From NCBI RefSeq assembly GCF_913055835.1, contig NZ_CAJXKQ010000001.1:274187-338186 (forward strand): a DNA stretch of 64,000 nt, given 5' to 3'. Below the pieces are notes generated by a model that saw only the letters and a list, made by a program, of their open reading frames with translations, did not search any database and was not told where the DNA came from. A program made the position numbers and the translations under genes. This stretch comes from an uncultured Marinobacter sp. (lineage in GTDB: Bacteria; Pseudomonadota; Gammaproteobacteria; Pseudomonadales; Oleiphilaceae). Shown piece after piece: positions 27,868 to 38,514 of the stretch (its first letter is position 1; each line of letters begins with the position of its first letter).

Positions 27868-29649
27868 TTGATGGACTGGCAGGGCTGGTTTGCGTTGGGC
27901 CTCGCAGGCACGGCGCTGATATTGATGAGTGCAGGGCGATTTGCGCCCCATCTGGTTATGATGGGCGTGCTCGTGGTGCTCAGCGCCAGCGGAATCGTAT
28001 CCGCGGATCAGGCCCTTGCCGGATTCAGCAACAGTGGCCTGATCACCGTTGTGGCCATGTTCGTGGTGGCAGCGGGCATTCACCACTCCGGCGGTGTCGA
28101 TTTGCTGGTGCATCACCTGCTTCGCAATCCCAGGACCGTACGGTCTGCCCAGGCTCGGATTGCGCTCCCGGTATCCCTTCTGAGTGGTTTTCTCAACAAC
28201 ACCCCGGTTGTTGCCACCATGATTCCGGCGGTACATGCCTGGTCCCGGAAGATCGGTATCTCACCCTCCAAATTGATGATCCCCCTGAGCTATTCCGCCA
28301 TTCTAGGGGGCACCCTGACGCTGATTGGCACCAGCACCAACCTGGTTGTGAATGGGCAGTACCAGCAGCTGACCGGTGAACAGGGGTTTTCGATCTTCTC
28401 CATTACGGCTGTTGGCCTCCCGGTGGCCATCATCGGTGTCGCGGCTTTGTTGCTGGTTATGCCTCGGGTACTCCCGGACCGCAAGGATCAGCAGAAATTC
28501 GGCTCCATGAGAGAGTTTACCCTGGAAGTGGCGGTTTCGTTCGACGGCCCCCTGGTCGGGAAGACTGTCGGTGAGGCCGGGCTCCGGGAGTTGGAACGTC
28601 TGTATCTGGTCGAGATTGAGCGGGATGGCAGCGTGGTTACCGCAGTCCCATCGGAGGAGCGGCTCAGGGGAGGCGATCGCCTGGTGTTTGCCGGCGATAC
28701 CCAGGCGATTTCAGATCTCCTGCGCATCAACGGCATCGTTCCGTCCGTCCATGAGGATGAGCCGAGTCTGAGCAAGGATCGTGCGGAACGCCGTCTTGTA
28801 GAGGCGGCCTTGTCCCCCCAGTCTGACGTGCTGGGCCTGACCATTCGCGATGCTCGCTTCCGGGATCGTTACGGTGCTGTTGTCCTGGCCGTTGCCAGGG
28901 GAGGCGAGCGTGTCTCCGGCAACCTTGGCAATATCAGGCTCAAACCCGGCGATGTTCTGCTGCTGGAAGCCCGCCCCGCGTTTGTAAGCCGCCAGCGCTA
29001 CAACAAGGACTTTCTGCTGATCAATGATCTGGAAACCGAAACCCCACGGCATGACCGTGCCTGGCTGTCCTGGGGGATCCTGTTGGTGCTGGTGGGTCTC
29101 GCCGCCTGTGGCACCCTGAGCATGCTGAATGCGGCCCTGTTGGGCGCCGCGGGAATGATTCTGACCGGCTGCTGCTCGGTAGGCCAGGCGCAGAAATCGG
29201 TGGATGTGCCGGTCATTCTCACGATTGCCGCGTCCTTTGCCATGGGCGCGGCCCTGGAACAGACCGGCGCGGCGGGCTTTGTTGCCGAGGGTATTCTTGA
29301 CTTCAGTCAGGGCAACGTCTTGTTAACTATCCTGCTGGTTTATCTGGTGGTGTCGGTGCTGACCGAGGTGATTACCAACAACGCCGCCGCAGTGCTGGTC
29401 ATTCCCATTGTTCTCTCTATGACGGCCAGTATGGGTGTGGCTGCCGAGCCGTTTGTAATCGCCGTGATGATGGCTGCCTCGGCCAGCTTTGCAACGCCGC
29501 TGGGGTATCAGACCAACATGATGGTGTTCGGTCCGGGCGGTTACCGGTTCAGTGATTTCGTGCGGGTAGGGCTGCCAATGAACGTGTTTATTGGTGCCGT
29601 TACGGTGGGGGTCATTGCCCTTGTGTACGACATAAGCCTGGGCTTATGA
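27868..29649 (+). CDS. SLC13/DASS-type transporter with two RCK_C domains
   Basis: 593 residues, inner membrane. Helices 1-6 (about 1-205) contain LSGFLNNTPVVATMIP and SAILGGTLTLIGTSTNLVV, the paired hairpins of the divalent anion/ArsB superfamily. A central cytoplasmic part (about 210-390) has two TrkA-C-like segments (GLRELERLYLVEIERDGSVV and LGLTIRDARFRDRYGAVVLA). The second helical half has VLTEVITNNAAAVLVIPI and SFATPLGYQTN. Related proteins move sulfate, phosphate or dicarboxylates; the substrate is not readable here. It converges with the EAL gene, overlapping it by 6 nt. Confidence 0.85.
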   Translation: MMDWQGWFALGLAGTALILMSAGRFAPHLVMMGVLVVLSASGIVSADQALAGFSNSGLITVVAMFVVAAGIHHSGGVDLLVHHLLRNPRTVRSAQARIALPVSLLSGFLNNTPVVATMIPAVHAWSRKIGISPSKLMIPLSYSAILGGTLTLIGTSTNLVVNGQYQQLTGEQGFSIFSITAVGLPVAIIGVAALLLVMPRVLPDRKDQQKFGSMREFTLEVAVSFDGPLVGKTVGEAGLRELERLYLVEIERDGSVVTAVPSEERLRGGDRLVFAGDTQAISDLLRINGIVPSVHEDEPSLSKDRAERRLVEAALSPQSDVLGLTIRDARFRDRYGAVVLAVARGGERVSGNLGNIRLKPGDVLLLEARPAFVSRQRYNKDFLLINDLETETPRHDRAWLSWGILLVLVGLAACGTLSMLNAALLGAAGMILTGCCSVGQAQKSVDVPVILTIAASFAMGAALEQTGAAGFVAEGILDFSQGNVLLTILLVYLVVSVLTEVITNNAAAVLVIPIVLSMTASMGVAAEPFVIAVMMAASASFATPLGYQTNMMVFGPGGYRFSDFVRVGLPMNVFIGAVTVGVIALVYDISLGL

Positions 29650-30930
29650 AGACTGTTCCGTCGGGTTGGCGAGAATGTCGCAGCACAGCACCTGAAGATT
29701 GCCGTCCTGATAGTACCCCAGCGACAGGGTGACGCACATATAAGCCCCGGTAACGCAGAGATACGGGGCGGTGATGTGCAGGCTCTCTGGTTGGGCCAGG
29801 GCCTGGCGAAGGTACTGCTGGCGGTACCAATCGGCGCTGCTGGTGCTTTCCAGTGGTTTGAAGCGTGGGTCCATGCTGCGTGTGCCGGCGTCGGAGACCA
29901 GGGTGTCATCTATCTGGACGCCCTTGTCATCGACCAGGTAGCAACGGGAGACTGCAGGGTGATTCAGCAGTTCCAGACAGGACTGTTGCATGCTCATCCC
30001 GCTGCGAAGCTTTGTGATGGCATGGTCGAAAAAGCCGCTGAAAAAATCTACCAGTTGCCGTGTCGGGTCGAGAGTAACCTGGTTACGGGTCTTGTATTCC
30101 TGCAACAGGTGGTCGAAATCGGCAGGCGCATGGGCCAACTGATTCAGGTCGGTGCTTGGTCTGCGGAAATAAAAGCCCTGTACAAAGTCGACGCCGGCAT
30201 CAATGGCAATCATCGCCTGATCCCGGGTTTCCACCCCTTCCAGTAGAACCAGGCAGCCAGACTGGTGCAGCAATGACACAATGCCGTTGAGGATCTGCCG
30301 GGCTTTGTGGTCGTCTGTCGCGCGGGTCAGCAGTTTCCGGTCCAGCTTCACGATGTCTGGTGACAGGTTCCAGATCCGCTCGAAATTGGAGTGGCCGGCA
30401 CCGAAATCATCAATGGCCGTAAGGCAGCCCAGTTTTTTGTAGTAGGCAACCGTCTCCCGTAGCCTTTCTGCGTCGTCTGTTGGTTGCTCGACGATTTCCA
30501 TGACTATTCGGTGTGGAGGTAAGCCGGTTTTGGCGAGCAATTGACCGAAGAAGGAATCGGCCTGACTACCGCTGGTAACCACCTGTGGTGATACGTTCAG
30601 GAAGAGCCAGTTCAGTTGATCACGGATGCCGCTGTAATTGCGTATGTGCAGGTAGCGGCAGAGACGGTCAAGAAGCAGATTCTCCGCCTCGGAGGCCGGC
30701 AGTTGGAAAAGATGGAGCGGGAGGACGGCCGAGTTATCGTTATCAAAGGCTCTTATGAGAGCCTCATAGCCAACAATGCGTTTGTGCGAAATGCTGTAGA
30801 TGGGTTGCAGTGCTGTCCTGAGAGTCAGCCCGCGAAAATCGGCGGTCCATGTGTCACCTTCCCTGTTAAGCATAGGGGATAGCAGTTCCACTTCCGGATC
30901 TGCCAGCTTTTCAGGGAGCCGTTTCGACAT
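29644..30930 (-). CDS. EAL-domain cyclic-di-GMP phosphodiesterase with C-terminal sensor-like domain
   Basis: 428 residues. The EAL domain (about 30-265) keeps the catalytic set: YEALIR, FLNVSPQV, MEIVEQP, AIDDFGAGHSN, VKLDRKLL, LLEGVETRDQ and QGFYFRRP. It should therefore hydrolyse c-di-GMP to pGpG. The C-terminal part (about 290-420; SRCYLVDDKGVQ, DAGTRSMDPRFKPLESTSSA, YLCVTGAYMCVTLSL) looks like a PAS/Cache-type domain as in Bacillus YkuI. No membrane helix, so cytosolic. It may be regulated by a ligand of that domain. It is transcribed away from the 517-nt gap on its left flank in the minus direction. Confidence 0.9.
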   Translation of the reverse strand: MSKRLPEKLADPEVELLSPMLNREGDTWTADFRGLTLRTALQPIYSISHKRIVGYEALIRAFDNDNSAVLPLHLFQLPASEAENLLLDRLCRYLHIRNYSGIRDQLNWLFLNVSPQVVTSGSQADSFFGQLLAKTGLPPHRIVMEIVEQPTDDAERLRETVAYYKKLGCLTAIDDFGAGHSNFERIWNLSPDIVKLDRKLLTRATDDHKARQILNGIVSLLHQSGCLVLLEGVETRDQAMIAIDAGVDFVQGFYFRRPSTDLNQLAHAPADFDHLLQEYKTRNQVTLDPTRQLVDFFSGFFDHAITKLRSGMSMQQSCLELLNHPAVSRCYLVDDKGVQIDDTLVSDAGTRSMDPRFKPLESTSSADWYRQQYLRQALAQPESLHITAPYLCVTGAYMCVTLSLGYYQDGNLQVLCCDILANPTEQSS

Positions 30931-31447
30931 AGACGATTCTGGTTGGTTAACGAACGCATCAGCCGCCCCAGTCTGGCGTCTGAACTGTCTTTTATCAGTA
31001 CAGAATGCGCGTGAAAGCTCGCGAAGTTACTGATAGTTGGAAGGAAGATTGCCAAAAAAACGCGTTTATTACCACTGTTTCATGTAGAAACTGGAAACGG
31101 TTTGTATCTTTCGCTGTCAGGAAGAGCGAAAGGGGGAGCTCAGCGATCCAGGCGGACCGCCAGAGAATCAGTTATTGCTGGGTACAACTACGCTTTCGTC
31201 AAATTCGAGTTCCATGTCCTGTCCTCTCGGTCAATGAGGCCCCAGACGGGGCATCCAAATATGTGATAAGTCTATCGTTGCTATAATTTTGAGCAATCCG
31301 TAAAACCCGTATACGACCAAAGGCAAAAGGCCAGCGATGGTCAGAATTTCTGATGTAGCGCTGCAAAAGATTTCGATTTTCCTCCGAGGTGCGAGTTCCT
31401 AAACTTGGCCCCATCATTCGAACCAGGGAAAAGGGCAAATTCTCACC
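30931..31447. other. 517-nt intergenic region, EAL gene to cytochrome b561
   Basis: No gene of normal size is supported. It contains a candidate 15-codon frame on the minus strand (listed separately), the hairpin GCCCCGTCTGGGGC just upstream of that frame, GGCGGTCCGCC just downstream, and a stem CTTTCGCT/AGCGAAAG with a 9-nt loop at about 31109-31133. A TATAAT lies at 31282-31287 on the plus strand without a good -35 partner. These could belong to an untranslated RNA, but nothing identifies one. Confidence 0.5.
31168..31215 (-). CDS. Candidate 15-residue peptide
   Basis: Reads MELEFDESVVVPSNN, acidic, with GAGG 7 nt before the ATG. It sits between two GC-rich hairpins. I recognise no family; it lacks the Glu/Tyr pair of PqqA and has no cysteine. 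Such a short frame with a ribosome site can occur by chance, so the call is weak. Confidence 0.25.
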   Translation of the reverse strand: MELEFDESVVVPSNN

Positions 31448-31993
31448 ATGCAGATCCGGAACACACCAGCCGACTACGGTTTGGTAACCATTGTTATTCA
31501 CTGGCTTGTTGCACTGGCCGTCTTTGGGCTGTTCGGGCTCGGCTATTGGATGGTGGATCTGTCCTACTATGACGACTGGTATCGCAGGGCTCCTGATATC
31601 CATCGAAGTATCGGTATTCTTCTGTTCATGGTGATGGTTTTCAGAGTGGTCTGGCGAGCCGCGAACGTGTCACCGGAGCCTTTAGCTGGCCACAAAGCCT
31701 GGGAGGTTCGAAGCGCCCATTTGGCCCACCTGCTGCTCTACCTGCTGATTTTCGTTGCCATGGTGAGTGGCTATCTGATTTCGACGGCCGATGGCTCTTC
31801 GATCAGCGTTTTTGACTGGTTTGAAGTGCCATCAGTCACCGGCCAGATCAAGGGCATGGAAGACACCGCCGGAACCGTCCATTACTGGTCCACATGGGCA
31901 ATCGTAGGGCTGGGCGTGGTGCATGCGGCTGGTGCCTTCAAGCACCACCTGTTTGATCGTGACCGCACATTACGGCGTATGTTAGGGAAGTGA
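31448..31993 (+). CDS. Cytochrome b561 family protein
   Basis: 181 residues, four membrane helices, inner-membrane di-heme b cytochrome expected to pass electrons between quinol and periplasmic or superoxide-linked acceptors. Histidine ligands are likely those in IVIHWLVAL, DIHRSIGI, SAHLAHLLLY and GVVHAAGAF or VHYWSTW, the normal positions. Start chosen at the ATG at 31448; MQIRNTPADYGLVTIVIHW is typical of the family. It is followed by a YceI gene 70 nt on, a pairing seen in many proteobacteria. Confidence 0.92.
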   Translation: MQIRNTPADYGLVTIVIHWLVALAVFGLFGLGYWMVDLSYYDDWYRRAPDIHRSIGILLFMVMVFRVVWRAANVSPEPLAGHKAWEVRSAHLAHLLLYLLIFVAMVSGYLISTADGSSISVFDWFEVPSVTGQIKGMEDTAGTVHYWSTWAIVGLGVVHAAGAFKHHLFDRDRTLRRMLGK

Positions 31994-32063
31994 TCGGGTG
32001 CTGGTTGTTTATTCATCGTCTAACGCCCGGAAGCCGGGCATCAATTAAATAAGGGAGATAATC

Positions 32064-32645
32064 ATGAAAAAAGTTCTGCTTGCCTCTGCCGTGTCAATGG
32101 CGCTTATCGGTACAGCTCATGCTGACGAGCACAGTGGTACCTATGCATTCGATACCAAAGGCGCGCACCAGTTCGTCACCTTCAAGATTTCCCACCTTGG
32201 CTACAGCTGGCTTTATGGACGGTTCAACGATTTTGACGGCGAATTCGTCTACGACGCTGAGAATCCGGAGAACAGCTCCGTGAACGTGACGATTGATACC
32301 GGTAGTGTGGATTCCAACCATGCCGAGCGCGACAAGCACCTTCGCAGCGAAGACTTCCTGTATGTCGACGAGTTTCCGCAGGCAACGTTCAAGAGCAAGC
32401 GAGTCGTTCTGGATGACGAGGGCGAGGCTGACATCATTGGCGACCTGACCCTGCGTGGCGTAACCAAGGAAGTGACTCTTGACGCGGAAATGCTGGGCCA
32501 CGGGGAAGACCCCTGGGGCGGCTACCGCATGGGTTTTGAAGCTGAAACCGAGCTCCGTCTGAAAGATTTTGGTATCCCGATGGATCTCGGAAAGGCCTCC
32601 GAGACCGTTGAAATCATCATTTCTGTCGAAGGTATCCGGCAGTAA
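32064..32645 (+). CDS. Periplasmic YceI-family lipid-binding protein
   Basis: 193 residues. The signal peptide is [20 protein letters not shown] with the cut before DEH. The mature protein is the YceI beta-barrel with [40 protein letters not shown] and [14 protein letters not shown]. The family binds isoprenoid chains such as polyprenyl or ubiquinone-like lipids. A GGGAG ribosome site is present. With the b561 gene it may form a small redox or quinone-handling unit, although the 70-nt gap holds a GCCCGGAAGCCGGGC hairpin that might reduce read-through. Confidence 0.93.
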   Translation: MKKVLLASAVSMALIGTAHADEHSGTYAFDTKGAHQFVTFKISHLGYSWLYGRFNDFDGEFVYDAENPENSSVNVTIDTGSVDSNHAERDKHLRSEDFLYVDEFPQATFKSKRVVLDDEGEADIIGDLTLRGVTKEVTLDAEMLGHGEDPWGGYRMGFEAETELRLKDFGIPMDLGKASETVEIIISVEGIRQ

Positions 32646-32667
32646 TACTGGCTGACCCTGCCAATGT

Positions 32668-32695
32668 CAGATTCCGGGTCTAGACCCGGAATCTG
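32668..32695. repeat. Perfect 28-bp palindrome over the chemoreceptor stop codon
   Basis: Each half is 14 nt, reading CAGATTCCGGGTCT up to the centre TCTAGA; the TAG stop of the chemoreceptor gene is in the centre. It has no T tract on either side, so a simple intrinsic terminator is not implied. It lies between the converging ends of the YceI gene and the chemoreceptor gene. Confidence 0.85.
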
Positions 32696-34317
32696 CCTGT
32701 CTGACTTTCCAGTTCCTTCGCGTAGCCCTCCAGGGATTCACTGATTGCGTCAATGTCCTTCGACCGGTTTGCGCTCTCTGTGGCCAGGTCGTTGATTTCA
32801 GTAATGCTGCGATTGATTTCGTCCACCACCTGAGTCTGCTCTTCTGTGGCTGAAGCAACACTGGTGTTTACATCTGCGATATTGGCCATCGCCTCAAGAA
32901 TGGCCTTGAGTTCTTTCTCCGCATCGGTGGCCAGCTTCTCGGTTTCGGTTGCCTCTTTGCTGCCGGTCTCCATCACCGAGACGATGTCGGCAACGCCGGT
33001 CTGCAGAGTCGTGATCATCGTCTGAATATCTTCAGTCGATTGCCCGGTCCGTTGCGCCAGGGTTCTGACTTCATCGGCAACAACCGCAAAACCCCGCCCC
33101 TGCTCTCCGGCACGTGCTGCCTCGATAGCTGCATTCAGTGCCAGAAGATTGGTTTGCTCGGCGATGCCTCTTATCACATCCAGAACGGATGTGATGTTGT
33201 CGGAATCGTCAGACAGTTTCCGGATAACTTCCACTGCTTTCGAAATCTGGGCCGCCAACCGATGCACCTGTTCCGAAGAGCTGCGGATAATTCGTGCGCC
33301 GTTCCTGCCTTTTTCTTCGGCCTCGCGGGTAATCTCGGCGGCTCTCGACGCATTTCCGGCGACTTCTTCGATCGCGCTCTGCATTTCGTTTATAGCCGTG
33401 GCAACCATTGAAATGGAGTCGGTCTGTCGGGTCACACCGTCGTTATTATCTTTCGCGGCCCGGGCGAGGTCCGTCGCCCCGTTGCCGAGCTCCCGGGTAA
33501 GCTGTTGGATGGAGGCGATCATCGATTGCAGATTTCCGAGCACCAGGTTGAAGCTGTTCCCGAGCTTGCCGAGGTCATCGTCCAGCTCGACGGGAATCCG
33601 CTGGGTAAGGTCGCCTTCGCCCTGGGCGATATTGTCCAGCTGGTCCCGCAGAGCCTTGATTGAGCTGATGATCATCTTGAGGAACACCGAAAACAGAAGA
33701 ACGCTGACAACGATGGCCACAACTGTAATCAGAAGTATGGTGATCGAGCTGTTCTGGCCCTCGGTGGAGGCTTCGCCGGCACGAACCTGGGCCCGGGCAT
33801 CGGCGTGGGCGCCAACTTCGTCGAAGTAGTTCCTGAGATTGTCGAAAAGGTCATTGGTTTCACTGGCAGCCAGGGATTTTGCCTGCTCCGGGTCGCCGGC
33901 TTCTGCCAGTTCCAGAACCCGTTGGGCGGAGCCTAGCCAGCGCTCATAGGCTGTATCGAATCCGCGGGCAACATCGGATACCCCCGTTCCCTCAAGCCTT
34001 TCAACCGCCTGATTGAAGCGGTCCCTGGCCTGGCCGGCATTTTCATCAAAGCTGGCCACGTGCCCCTCACCGGGCTGGTTATTGAGCCTGGCATCCACAT
34101 AGCTCATCTGGGCTACCAACGCCTGATAAAGATCCCGATCTCCGTTGAGGATTTCGCTTACTGAGGGCAGGTAGGTCTCGGCAATGTTGTCGGTATCCGA
34201 TACGAGATTGCGGACAGTGCTGACCGAGAACAGCCCGATAACGACCAGAGCGATGGCCGTGATGGCAAAAGGCAAAGCAACTTTTGCCCGAAGTCCCAGG
34301 CGCTTACCGAAATCCAT
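32680..34317 (-). CDS. Methyl-accepting chemotaxis protein
   Basis: 545 residues. The first membrane helix is about 12-34 ([20 protein letters not shown]), then a periplasmic four-helix-type ligand region to about 185, and a second helix ([20 protein letters not shown]). HAMP follows ([20 protein letters not shown]), then the long signalling coiled coil with the hairpin tip [20 protein letters not shown] and [16 protein letters not shown]. The ligand domain is helical with no recognisable binding motif. No C-terminal pentapeptide for receptor-modifying enzymes is present. It ends in the palindrome described separately. Confidence 0.95.
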   Translation of the reverse strand: MDFGKRLGLRAKVALPFAITAIALVVIGLFSVSTVRNLVSDTDNIAETYLPSVSEILNGDRDLYQALVAQMSYVDARLNNQPGEGHVASFDENAGQARDRFNQAVERLEGTGVSDVARGFDTAYERWLGSAQRVLELAEAGDPEQAKSLAASETNDLFDNLRNYFDEVGAHADARAQVRAGEASTEGQNSSITILLITVVAIVVSVLLFSVFLKMIISSIKALRDQLDNIAQGEGDLTQRIPVELDDDLGKLGNSFNLVLGNLQSMIASIQQLTRELGNGATDLARAAKDNNDGVTRQTDSISMVATAINEMQSAIEEVAGNASRAAEITREAEEKGRNGARIIRSSSEQVHRLAAQISKAVEVIRKLSDDSDNITSVLDVIRGIAEQTNLLALNAAIEAARAGEQGRGFAVVADEVRTLAQRTGQSTEDIQTMITTLQTGVADIVSVMETGSKEATETEKLATDAEKELKAILEAMANIADVNTSVASATEEQTQVVDEINRSITEINDLATESANRSKDIDAISESLEGYAKELESQTGRFRV

Positions 34318-34444
34318 GTGTCTCTCCCCGATTGCGCTGATGGTTTACTGGCAAGCATAGCAGCGGGGGAAAGTTTGTCTTGATAAAGAGTGGAGTAATT
34401 GCTCCCGGTCAAATAAGTGGTACCTGTACCGGAAGCGAACGGAG

Positions 34445-34687
34445 TCAGCGGGAGGGGTCGGGTGATTCCCGTGGGGTTTCGCAGGATTTGCAGAGGTGGC
34501 GCTGGCGCCAGAACTGCCCTGCAAAGATGACCAGCCAGATCAATACACCCGCCCAGAGGTAGGGCTCGGGAACCTGGAAGCTTCCGCTGATTGCAAACTC
34601 CACAAGGAGCATCAGTGCCACCGCCAGAACCGCATTTACCATGGCTGTCACCATGGCTTGCCCGCAGGCTTTGATGTTGGGTTTCAT
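34445..34687 (-). CDS. Small two-helix membrane protein, unknown function
   Basis: 80 residues from the ATG at 34687, which has GGAA upstream; the frame remains open further up but without support. Two hydrophobic segments, about 11-32 (VTAMVNAVLAVALMLLVEF) and 43-60 (LWAGVLIWLVIFAGQF), are joined by a short loop; the basic tail has HLCKSCETP with a CxxC-like pair. I do not recognise a family. It lies between the chemoreceptor and the parC promoter, on the opposite strand to parC. Confidence 0.5.
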   Translation of the reverse strand: MKPNIKACGQAMVTAMVNAVLAVALMLLVEFAISGSFQVPEPYLWAGVLIWLVIFAGQFWRQRHLCKSCETPRESPDPSR

Positions 34688-34840
34688 AGTGTTCCGCTTG
34701 TCAGAGAAGTAAAACGGTCTTCTATTCACTGATGAGGAGAATACGGCCCACCTTACAGACTCTCCATGCGGGAATTCCGCTATTGGAATCAGTCGTCTGT
34801 GGGACAAGTGGCCGGTTTTGGCCAATAAATCCGCAGGTTG

Positions 34841-34870
34841 TTGGTGTATCGGCGCCTTGCTCCATATAAT
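34841..34870 (+). promoter_or_regulatory. Predicted sigma-70 promoter for parC-serB
   Basis: TTGGTG at 34841-34846 and a consensus TATAAT at 34865-34870, with an 18-nt spacer. It is about 95 nt before the parC ATG. No operator is evident. Confidence 0.55.
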
Positions 34871-34965
34871 GTGCGCTCCTGTTAACCGGTGATTAATCCG
34901 GGCGCAGGGAGTAGCATCACGGGCATTCTTCAAATCAGGCAATACAGGCAATCAAAGAGGCATCC

Positions 34966-37275
34966 ATGCCAGAGTTTCAGACAACGGACGAAGGCTTCGA
35001 GCGGGTTTCGCTCCGGGATTATACGGAAAAGGCCTATCTCGATTATTCCATGTACGTCATTCTTGACCGGGCACTGCCCAATGTCGGCGATGGCCTGAAA
35101 CCGGTCCAGCGGCGAATTGTCTATGCCATGTCGGAGCTTGGGCTGAAATCTACCTCCAAATACAAGAAGTCCGCTCGTACCGTGGGCGACGTTTTGGGTA
35201 AGTTTCATCCCCATGGCGACAGCGCCTGTTATGAAGCCATGGTGCTGATGGCCCAGCCTTTCTCCTACCGCTACCCGCTGGTGGACGGGCAGGGGAACTG
35301 GGGCTCGCCTGATGACCCCAAGTCTTTCGCCGCCATGCGTTACACGGAATCTCGCCTGGCGCCTTTCGCGGAGGTGCTTCTGGGCGAACTCGGGCAGGGC
35401 ACCGTGGACTGGGTGCCCAATTTCGATGGCACCATGGAAGAACCGTCGGTACTGCCTGCCCGGCTGCCCCATGTGCTTCTGAACGGCACCACCGGCATCG
35501 CAGTCGGTATGGCCACGGATATTCCGCCACACAACGTACGGGAAGTGACCGCGGCGTGCATACGCCTGCTGGATCAGCCAGAGGCGACGGTTGAAGAGCT
35601 CTGTGAGCACATCAAGGGCCCGGATTTTCCGACCCAGGCGGAAATCATTACCCCCCGGAAGGACATCCGGCAGATGTACGAAACCGGCCGCGGATCCCTA
35701 CGGATGCGCGCCCGCTGGATACGGGAGAGCGGTGAGATTGTAGTCACGGACCTCCCGCACCAGGTCTCCGGTAACCGTGTGCTTGAGCAAATTGCCCACC
35801 AGATGCAGACCAAGAAGCTTCCGATGGTGGCCGACCTTCGTGACGAATCCGATCACGAGAACCCGACCCGCCTGGTAATCGTGCCCCGGTCCAACCGGGT
35901 GGATCTGGATGGTTTGATGGCGCACCTGTTTGCCAGCACCGATCTTGAGAAAACCTATCGGGTCAATATCAATGTGATCGGTAACGACGGCAGGCCGGGT
36001 GTGAAGGGGTTGCAGCAGATTCTTACCGAATGGCTGGCCTTCCGTCGCACCACTGTCATCCGTCGTCTGCAGCATCGCCTGGACAAGGTTCTGGCCCGCC
36101 TGCATATCCTGGAAGGCTTGCTGATCGCCTATCTCAATATTGATGAGGTGATTGAGATTATCCGCACCGAAGACAAGCCGAAGGCCGAGTTGATGGCCCG
36201 CTTCGGGTTGTCTGCCGATCAGGCTGAAGCGATCCTCGAACTGAAGCTGCGCCATCTGGCCAAGCTTGAGGAAATGAAGATCCGGGGCGAACAGGATGAG
36301 CTGTCGGCCGAACGGGATGAGCTCCAGTCAATCCTGGGTTCGGAAGACCGCCTGCGGGAACTGATTAAAAGCGAGCTTCAGGCGGATGCAGAAACCTTCG
36401 GCGATGACCGTCGTTCACCGATTGTCGAGCGTGAGGAGGCCCGGGCGTTCAGTGAGGTGGATCTGGTTTCGAACGACCCTGTTACTGTTGTGTTGTCCGA
36501 GAAAGGCTGGGTTCGCGCCGCCAAGGGCCATGACATTGAGCCGGAAGGCCTGAGTTATAAAGCCGGCGACCGTTTCTCCCTGGCGGCCCGAGGCCGCAAT
36601 AACCAGCAGGCCATATTCCTGGATTCAACCGGACGCGCCTATTCCCTGATGGCTCACAGTTTTCCGTCCGCCAGAGGGCAGGGCGAGCCGCTGACCGGGC
36701 GGATCAACCCGCCGTCCGGTGCCAGCTTTTCAGGTCTGTTGATGGGAGATCCATCCCGCAAGGCCTTGCTGGTTACCGACGGGGGCTACGGGTTTGTTAC
36801 ATCGCTCAACGATATGATCAGCAAGAACCGCAATGGCAAGGCGGTGGTCAGTGTTCCTAAAGGGGCGAAGATCATGCCTCCGGTAACCATACCGACCACT
36901 GAGAAAACGCTGTATCTCGGGGCGGTATCCAACGAGGGCCGTATGTTGGTGTTTCCGCTGAGCGAGTTGCCGGAACTGGCCAAGGGCAAGGGCAACAAGA
37001 TTATCAGCATTCCCTCTGCCCGGGTCCAGAACCGTGAAGAGTATGTGGTAGCCGTGGCGGTATTTGCCGAGGACGACCAGCTGGAGATACGGGCTGGCAA
37101 GCGCAAGATGGGGCTGCAGTTCAGTGATCTTGAACACTATCTCGGCGAGCGGGGCCGTCGTGGCCACAAGCTGCCCAGGGGGCTGCAACGGGTTGACGGC
37201 ATCGACGTGATTCCTTCGGCTGCCCGGGCGCAGGAAGAGGCTGGCTCTGATAGCGAGGGTACCGACAGTGAGTGA
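34966..37275 (+). CDS. parC: DNA topoisomerase IV subunit A
   Basis: Breakage-reunion subunit, 769 residues. It has the winged-helix domain with [20 protein letters not shown] (the quinolone-determining region with the wild-type Asp-Ser...Glu pattern) and [10 protein letters not shown] carrying the catalytic tyrosine. The tower and coiled-coil region follow, then a C-terminal beta-pinwheel (about 500-740) of the ParC type with the blades [12 protein letters not shown] and [12 protein letters not shown]. It overlaps the GTG start of serB by 8 nt, as in related genomes. It pairs with parE at 25.9 kb. Confidence 0.97.
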   Translation: MPEFQTTDEGFERVSLRDYTEKAYLDYSMYVILDRALPNVGDGLKPVQRRIVYAMSELGLKSTSKYKKSARTVGDVLGKFHPHGDSACYEAMVLMAQPFSYRYPLVDGQGNWGSPDDPKSFAAMRYTESRLAPFAEVLLGELGQGTVDWVPNFDGTMEEPSVLPARLPHVLLNGTTGIAVGMATDIPPHNVREVTAACIRLLDQPEATVEELCEHIKGPDFPTQAEIITPRKDIRQMYETGRGSLRMRARWIRESGEIVVTDLPHQVSGNRVLEQIAHQMQTKKLPMVADLRDESDHENPTRLVIVPRSNRVDLDGLMAHLFASTDLEKTYRVNINVIGNDGRPGVKGLQQILTEWLAFRRTTVIRRLQHRLDKVLARLHILEGLLIAYLNIDEVIEIIRTEDKPKAELMARFGLSADQAEAILELKLRHLAKLEEMKIRGEQDELSAERDELQSILGSEDRLRELIKSELQADAETFGDDRRSPIVEREEARAFSEVDLVSNDPVTVVLSEKGWVRAAKGHDIEPEGLSYKAGDRFSLAARGRNNQQAIFLDSTGRAYSLMAHSFPSARGQGEPLTGRINPPSGASFSGLLMGDPSRKALLVTDGGYGFVTSLNDMISKNRNGKAVVSVPKGAKIMPPVTIPTTEKTLYLGAVSNEGRMLVFPLSELPELAKGKGNKIISIPSARVQNREEYVVAVAVFAEDDQLEIRAGKRKMGLQFSDLEHYLGERGRRGHKLPRGLQRVDGIDVIPSAARAQEEAGSDSEGTDSE

Positions 37276-38500
37276 ACTGGTACTGATAAACGTCTCCGGG
37301 CGCGACAAGCCCGGCCTGACGTCAGAAATCACCGGCATTATGGGGCGCTACGATGTGCGCATTCTGGATATCGGCCAGGCAGTCATCCACGATCATCTCA
37401 CCTGGGGCATCCTGATCGAGATTCCGGATGAATCCAAATCTTCGCCGGTGATTCGGGATCTGCTGTTCCGGCTCCATGCCCTGGATCTGCAGGTGCGGTT
37501 TGCGCCAATCACGGTGGAGGAATACCAGTCCTGGGCCGCGGCCCGGAACCGGGCCTGTTACATCGTGACTCTTCTGGCCCGTGATATCAAAGCCGAGCAG
37601 ATTGCCCGGGTTTCCGCTATTACCGCCCGCCATGGCCTGAATATCGATAACATTTCGCGGCTGTCCGCCAGACCATCGCTCAACGCCGCCGACAACCGGA
37701 TTGCCTGTGTGGAGTTTTCGGTCCGTGGCACGCCTTCGGATCTCGAGAAACTGCGTGCGGATTTCCTCCATATTGCCGGCGAAATGAATGTGGATATCGC
37801 CTTCCAGGAGGATTCCATTTTCCGGCGCAATCGTCGCCTGGTGGTCTTTGACATGGACTCCACGCTGATCGAAGCCGAAGTGATCGACGAGCTGGCCGCG
37901 GAAGCCGGCGTGGGCGAGCAGGTGGCGGAGATTACCGAAAGGGCCATGCAGGGCGAGCTGGATTTCAGCCAGAGTTTTGCCGAGCGTCTCGCGCTTCTGA
38001 AGGGGCTGGATGAGTCGGTGCTCGAGGGCATCGCCGCGCGGCTGCGGATGACCGAGGGGGCAGAGCATCTGATCCTCAGCCTGAAGGCTCTGGGTTACCG
38101 CACGGCCATCCTGTCAGGCGGGTTCACTTACTTTGCCCGTCATCTGCAGCGCAAACTTGGCATCGACTACATCTACGCCAACGAGCTTGAGATCGAGGAT
38201 GGCAAGGTCACCGGCCGGGTGTCCGGGCAGATTGTGGACGGTAAGCGGAAGGCAGAACTGCTGCTGGAGATCGCCGAGAAGGAGCACATCTCAAGAGAGC
38301 AGGTTATTGCGGTAGGTGATGGTGCCAATGACCTTCCCATGCTGAGCCAGGCCGGCCTGGGCGTGGCTTTCCGCGCCAAGCCGCTGGTGAAGGAATCTGC
38401 TCGTCACGCCATCTCGACCCTCGGGCTGGACGCCATCCTCTATCTGATTGGCTTCCGTGAGAGCGAAACCAACCAGAGTCTGGAAAACGCCGACTTCTGA
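37268..38500 (+). CDS. serB: Phosphoserine phosphatase
   Basis: Last step of serine biosynthesis, O-phosphoserine to serine. 410 residues with two N-terminal ACT-like regions (about 1-180; [18 protein letters not shown], then [19 protein letters not shown]) and a HAD phosphatase domain. Nucleophile motif I is [12 protein letters not shown], motif [10 protein letters not shown], and motif [20 protein letters not shown] start within the end of parC, so translation is probably coupled. The long N-terminus is usual for Pseudomonas-type SerB. Confidence 0.95.
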   Translation: MSELVLINVSGRDKPGLTSEITGIMGRYDVRILDIGQAVIHDHLTWGILIEIPDESKSSPVIRDLLFRLHALDLQVRFAPITVEEYQSWAAARNRACYIVTLLARDIKAEQIARVSAITARHGLNIDNISRLSARPSLNAADNRIACVEFSVRGTPSDLEKLRADFLHIAGEMNVDIAFQEDSIFRRNRRLVVFDMDSTLIEAEVIDELAAEAGVGEQVAEITERAMQGELDFSQSFAERLALLKGLDESVLEGIAARLRMTEGAEHLILSLKALGYRTAILSGGFTYFARHLQRKLGIDYIYANELEIEDGKVTGRVSGQIVDGKRKAELLLEIAEKEHISREQVIAVGDGANDLPMLSQAGLGVAFRAKPLVKESARHAISTLGLDAILYLIGFRESETNQSLENADF

Positions 38501-38514
38501 GCCGTTCAGGCTCA
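38498..38514. other. Stem-loop shared by serB and fimX stop codons
   Basis: TGAGCC-GTTCA-GGCTCA: the two outer TGA/TCA triplets are the stop codons of the converging serB and fimX-like genes. It is a short stem without T tracts, so its function as terminator is uncertain. Confidence 0.5.

Noticed and set aside
32026..32040. Terminator between cytochrome b561 and the YceI gene
   Set aside because: GCCCGGAAGCCGGGC forms a short stem, but is followed by ATCAATT rather than a T run.
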